This document shows, piece after piece, positions 59,560 through 64,000 of a DNA stretch of 64,000 nt. The position numbers and the translations under genes were made by a program. Below the pieces are notes generated by a model. It was not told the DNA's origin, did no database searches, and worked only from the letters and a program-made list of their open reading frames with translations. Position 1 is the first letter of the stretch; every line of letters starts with the position of its first letter. Source of the DNA: Ursus arctos (taxonomy: Eukaryota > Chordata > Mammalia > Carnivora > Ursidae); the NCBI RefSeq assembly GCF_023065955.2, contig NW_026623067.1:61450444-61514443 (forward strand), read 5' to 3'.

Positions 59560-60290
59560 ACGGTTCCTTCCAAGCTGCGGAGACCGCTTCCCCGGAAGCT
59601 CTGGGCCTGGCCGAACTTCAGCGGCCGACGCAACTGATGCCAACGCCGCCTGTGTCGGGCTGGGGCGCCGGGAACGAAGGCAGCAGCTTGGCGGAGCCCG
59701 GGTGGCAGCGGCATGCTCGGAAGCCACCAGGGTGCTCCGCAGACACCTAGTGTCCTTTCGAGAAAGGCTTGGTTGGAAGGAGAATGCCTACACGGAAAGC
59801 AAATAAAGTCCCTCCTGGAAAACCTTCCCCTTCCCCAAACAAAACCCCAAATCCAGAGGCGACAGCGCCAGGAGCTCGCGGCGAGAGGCCAGACGGCGGC
59901 CTGGGGCGGGGCGGCGTGCGCCCTGGACGTGGCTCCCAAGTGCGCACCTGGCTGCACGTTTCCGGGGATTCGCAGGGGGTTGTGTTCACCTGGGAGGGAC
60001 TTGCTGGGGTTCCAAGACCGGAACGCAGGGGCAGAGGTGGGCAGAAGTGTCAGAGCGAGAGAGAGGGGGCCTGGGAGCTGACCCTTTTCCTCCAAACAGG
60101 CACGGCCGTGGAGGCCCGTTTTGCCTTGGCGGTGCACCGTGTCTGGAGGGAGGGAGGAGAGGCCGCGACTTGGGGAGAGAAGGGCGCGGGGCCCCGAGTC
60201 CTCTCTGGTGTGCACACAGACGCTCTTGTCCTCCTCCCACAGCCACTCCCAGAACAGCCGCGGGCCGTGCAGCGTCCTCCCACACGCACT
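59560..60290. promoter_or_regulatory. CpG-rich block about 2 kb upstream of OTP
   Basis: G+C-rich, CpG-dense, repeat-free sequence flanked by AT-rich blocks. Long open frames on both strands here look like a product of base composition. Function is inferred only from its position in the OTP CpG cluster. Confidence 0.5.
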
Positions 60291-60294
60291 CGCT

Positions 60295-60530
60295 CGTATA
60301 TTCTGTTTTGTTGTATCTTTCAGGTCGATAAATAAATGTGTAATAGTTAATGTGAAGACACATCAGAGTAATAACAATGGGACGAAATCAAAGGATTATC
60401 CATCTCTGTTAGTAACCACTGAATAACAATGTTGCGGCGTGATTGATAGCCCGCTTCATTTTATGACTTTTCTATTGGTCTTGATTTTTATAGCAGTATA
60501 AACAAACTAAATCATTTCTTCCAAGACTTC
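60295..60530. promoter_or_regulatory. Candidate conserved element, about 2.5 kb upstream of OTP
   Basis: AT-rich, repeat-free segment between CpG-rich blocks. It contains AACAATGG and AACAATG (SOX-type, near 60374 and 60426), an ATTGG word (near 60474) and TTTATGAC. Enhancer role is inferred. Confidence 0.45.
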
Positions 60531-60539
60531 AGAGCATAA

Positions 60540-60790
60540 GCATCTGGGGGGGGCGGATAAAGGAAAGGGAAAAAAAAAAAGAAAGGGAAATCTGAGTGGG
60601 AGGGGGTGACGGGGGGTGGTGTGGGGGCGTCGAGGTGGGGAGGATGCAAGCTGGAGCTGGAGCCGGGTATCAGGAGCCGGCTGCCAGCAGGCGTGGCGAG
60701 GAAAACGACAATAGTCTGGATGTAAAATGCTCGTCCCCGCGCCCGGTTCCCTCTCGGCAGCTCGTCCTGGCCAATGTCTGAATCCACCTG
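60540..60790. other. G-rich / CpG-containing block
   Basis: Top-strand G-runs at 60598-60642 (several groups of 4-6 G separated by 2-6 nt) followed by CpG-containing sequence. Possible G-quadruplex. No gene is seen. Confidence 0.45.
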
Positions 60791-60879
60791 GGCAGCGCCT
60801 GAGATGTATTTACCAGAGTTTTATTCCCCGTCATCTTCCCACGTTCCTGGGGCAGCCGGGAAAGTGCCGGTCAGGCCCA

Positions 60880-61180
60880 TTGCTATTGATAATTTAAGGC
60901 ATTTCCCACATGATCATGGGAACTGAAGTCCCTAACAAGGCGAGGCTTTAGCGCAATGGCCCCCAAATCTTCGGAATGACAAGAATGTCTTCAGAAATCA
61001 CTTCAAAGCAAAGTAAAAGGATTTTCTATGACGGATCCAGTGATTTTTCCTCAATAAATAGGTTTTAGATTGTTACACACACGTAGAAGTGGAACAAAGG
61101 GAACTACCAGAAAATATATTGGTTGCCCCTAATAAAATTTATTTAGACAGTTTACTTCTCATAAAAAATAGAGATTGAAT
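60880..61180. promoter_or_regulatory. Candidate conserved element, about 3.2 kb upstream of OTP
   Basis: Repeat-free block with TATTGATAATTTAAGG near 60885 and AATAAAATTTATTTAG near 61131. No coding potential. Inferred from texture and position only. Confidence 0.35.
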
Positions 61181-61539
61181 TTTGTACAAGAGCCTGCCAA
61201 GGGGCGATGCACAGGGAAATCATTTTTTTTTTTTCTTTCTCCTCTTTTCCCCTTCTCCTTTTTAACGAAGCACAAAAAGCATTTAAAGGCCAGGGAACCC
61301 GCTCTCGTTCCCGACCCGCCGAGCGCCCAGCCTGAGCCCAAGAACTTTGTAGTTTTGAGAGAATGGGCTTTCTGAGGTATATGTATATATATTAAATCAA
61401 AACCTTGATGGCCGATTATGTAAACTACAAGCACAGCGACTACCAAATCCCTGTCTCTACTCCTGCTTTGACCTCCTGGTCCAGAGAAAAATTTAGAAAT
61501 ACTGTATAGTTGGATGGGGAGGTGAATGGGGTGGGAGAT

Positions 61540-62110
61540 CCTGGCAGCAAGTGTCTGAACGATGGATTTATGCTAATTAGGTTTGTAATTCTGATTTTCT
61601 CTCTAATTGTATTTCTGTGCTCATTGCGAATCTTTTGTAGAGACAGAGAGACAGACAGAAAGAATAAAAATTTATACTAGGTGCTCCTGGAGAATTGGGT
61701 AGTGTGCCCAGCTCCCTGATTGTTCATTCCACTTACAGAAACCTCGGGTGTTTATTAAATGTAACTTTCGGCTGCTTGGGTTGTTTGTAAACTGCTCTCT
61801 TTTCTTTGCAGACAGTGGGCTGAAATATGGCGCGTTATTATTCACATTCCTGCTATTAAATGCTGAATTGTAACATTGTTCCCTTTAATGAGGAGCGCCT
61901 CCCTCAATAATTAACGATCTCACATTTTTCTATTTTCTTGCCTGATGAAAAGAATCAATTTTAATTCGTGGTAAATTACAGCCATGCTTTTGGGTATTAT
62001 TTGCTTACAGAAAACAAATCAAGTGACTTGAACAATCCTGTTTACTTTTCCAGATATGCAATAACCCAAATGCAGTGGCAAATCAGATCGCGTTCCTCGG
62101 GCCTACCTTA
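61540..62110. promoter_or_regulatory. Candidate conserved element, about 4 kb upstream of OTP
   Basis: Repeat-free block rich in homeodomain cores: TGCTAATTAGG near 61572, TCTAATTGTA near 61602, AATAATTAACGATC near 61905, TTTTAATTCG near 61960. It also has a forkhead-like TGTTTGTAAAC near 61783 and TGTTTACTT near 62039. Enhancer role is inferred. Confidence 0.45.
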
Positions 62111-62489
62111 GAACCTCAAAAAGAATAAAGGGTGGGGGGCAAATCCTCGAGAAAAAAAGAAACAGGAAGCTCTCCAGTCCACTATGTCTGAAACAATGGT
62201 GACCACTTTCTCCTATATCTTACCCCAGGTGCTAGAATGGAAGCTCCCCCCAGCCCCAAACCTCAACGCCCCACCCACGTCGGGGACAGGGGTCAGTGGT
62301 CCACATGTCGCCACGCTAGAGTTTGGGACTGCTTGATGTATGGCTCATTTGAAGGGACTCGATTTGAGGGTGGGTTGAATGGAAGGAAGGAGATCTGGGA
62401 GGGCAGCCAAGTCTCTGGGAAAGGGTGACAGGCACTTCCACACTTCTCTGCATAAAAGAACTCTCTTGAGGTTCCCCGCAAAAGAGACC

Positions 62490-63010
62490 ACAGCCAAAGA
62501 GGCTTTGGCTGAGTGCTCCTGCCGGGCCACTGCGAAAGCCCCCTCGGCTCGCCTTCCGTCGGCGGCTCTCGGGCGAAAGTGAGCGCCTTTAACCCCTAGC
62601 CAACCTGGCTTGGGGCCAGCCCAAACTTGCATGCTCCAGACCTCCCTAGGCCGGGAGCGCAGAGACTCTGGGCAGCTCTCAGCCACGGCTGTCCCTTTGA
62701 TGTCTCTGCGGGAGCCCCGGGGCGCAAAAACTCTTTGCAAACAGGCCCCGGGCTCCCCAGACTGTGAACTAAAAGCCAAGAACCCACACTCTAGGCTTCT
62801 TCTCCTTTTTTTTTTTTTTTTTTTTTAAGCGCTGGGAGCGGGGGCTGCGTGTTCGTGACGCGTGTACTCCTGTGAGCGCTTGTGTGAGCAGTATGTGTCC
62901 CCTGCCTGCTCACCCGAACCGCAGGGATGTGCCAGGAGCGACAGAGCAGCGGAAAACTCGCCCGGAAAGAATCTGTCTGATTTCCTATCCTTCCTGGAAG
63001 CCTGTGGCGA
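62490..63010. other. Moderate CpG-rich block upstream of OTP
   Basis: G+C-rich sequence with scattered CpGs, interrupted by a T-run at 62804-62826. No repeat and no recognisable exon. Confidence 0.4.
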
Positions 63011-63269
63011 TGCAGGAGCTCCACATAATTTTTTTTCCCCCTGCAATAAACAGTTTCCCATACATCCGAGTTTGCAAACTATAAGCATGCAGTCCACCTG
63101 CGTGACTCTTCGTGGGCGCTGGGGCCTGTCCCTTGCTTATTATTTTTTTTCTATCCTTGCCTTCTAACAATTACCATCAGCGGCCCTCAACGCAGAAAGC
63201 TCTACACAAAACAATGACGGATCAGAACCCGCCCCCTGATTCCGTATCTCCTCTTTTTTTTTTTTTTTT

Positions 63270-63670
63270 TGCCTTTAGCCCTGTAATTTTAATGGCCCCA
63301 ATTAGCCACACGGAATACAATAAGCGACACAGAAATTTTATTTGTATGTGTTAAGTTCTCTGGTTTTCTGATTTCTATTTACTCAGGAAAAATAATCATA
63401 TATCAGTTATTCAGTTAGGTGACAAGGCTAGTAATTGGAATAAAAAGAAAAACATCTCATCCTTATCTCTTTCTATAACTAGATATAGCGCTAATAAGAC
63501 TGCATCAATCTTATCTAGCAAATAAATAAAATAGACAAACAAACAAATTCGCCTCCAACAAGTTAATGCGGTGTATCTGAGTGGAAAGTAGATATTTTCA
63601 CGCATTCTGGAGATGAGGAGTGACTTTTAATAAAATCACAAGAAAAACAAATGTAATTCTGTAAGCCATT
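63270..63670. promoter_or_regulatory. Candidate conserved element, about 5.7 kb upstream of OTP
   Basis: AT-rich repeat-free block with CCAATTAGCC near 63298, AGTAATTGGAA near 63430, and GATA-type words (CTTATCTC, CTTATCTAG). Lies between a T-run and a CpG/C-rich patch. Inferred. Confidence 0.4.
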
Positions 63671-63869
63671 TCTTGGAGCCGCCGGCGCCCGCCCCTCCCC
63701 CCCTCGCTCCCCGCCGGGCTCCCCCGTCCCAACCTTTTCCTTTTCGTAAGCAGTTAGTCCCAGCTTACGACTGACACCGGGGTTAGGTTTCTCTGGCTAC
63801 TTTACACTTTGGGGGTGGAGTAGGGGAGGGAGATATAATTCTATAGGTAATGAGCCTTCTTCAGAGAGA

Positions 63870-64000
63870 ATTTACTCTTTCCCTGTCTTTTCCTTCTTTC
63901 GTTATCATTCTGCCTTTGCTCTTCCTTTTTCCTCTTTCCTCGCTCCTTTTCTTCCCCTTCCCTTTAATCTTTCTCCTTTCCCTTTTCTTTCTTTTCTGCC
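63870..64000. repeat. Polypyrimidine-rich tract at the window end
   Basis: About 130 bp almost wholly C/T on the top strand, running into the window edge. Low-complexity; may form triplex DNA. Confidence 0.7.

Noticed and set aside
59214..60215. 333-codon open frame on the minus strand, the longest in the window
   Set aside because: It runs across the GT and CA/CG repeats and a CpG island, has low-complexity Cys/Val/Thr and Arg/Pro runs, no recognisable domain and no clear splice context. Long frames are expected in GC-rich DNA.
1..64000. CRISPR arrays, operons, phage or plasmid features
   Set aside because: None is present; spaced repeats here are SINEs and microsatellites of a vertebrate genome.

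Overview
The window is nuclear DNA of a carnivoran mammal. The organism call rests on about 23 copies of the tRNA-Lys-derived carnivore SINE (SINEC type; box A/B head 'cctgggtggcacagcggtt', pyrimidine-rich middle, AATAAA-rich tail) and on carnivore-type L1 LINEs. The SINE variant matches what I remember from arctoid carnivores, especially bears and giant panda, better than the dog variant; the genus-level call is inference.

The only protein-coding gene I can support is OTP (orthopedia homeobox), complete on the minus strand. It has three coding exons (57723-57687, 56378-55969, 50282-49752) with consensus splice sites, joining in frame to 325 codons plus stop. The homeodomain (residues 104-163) is split by intron 2 and the OAR motif lies at the C-terminus. 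A poly(A) signal at 48184-48189, followed by a GU-rich element, gives a 3' UTR of about 1.6 kb. OTP specifies neuroendocrine neurons of the hypothalamus. In human the locus is 5q14, between WDR41 (on OTP's 3' side) and TBCA (on its 5' side); I see no exon of either here.

Layout: 1-42.5 kb is intergenic DNA dominated by mobile elements. It holds a decayed, nearly full-length L1 on the plus strand (about 2.5-8.4 kb), a second plus-strand L1 with a tandemly repeated 5' region (about 8.45-12.6 kb), a minus-strand L1 (12.7-15.4 kb), several 3'-end L1 fragments, old L2 and MIR pieces and all the SINEs, many with readable target-site duplications (TSDs). From 42.5 kb to the end (21.5 kb) there is no recognisable SINEC or young L1, only one old MIR. 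This clean zone contains OTP, a cluster of CpG islands, and AT-rich repeat-free blocks with homeodomain, POU and SOX-like motifs that look like conserved regulatory elements.

I found no CRISPR, operon, phage or other prokaryotic feature and no clearly new system. The most useful leads are the candidate enhancers in OTP intron 2 and upstream of the gene, a CpG island just beyond the OTP poly(A) site that no visible gene explains, and the nested transposon history on the left.
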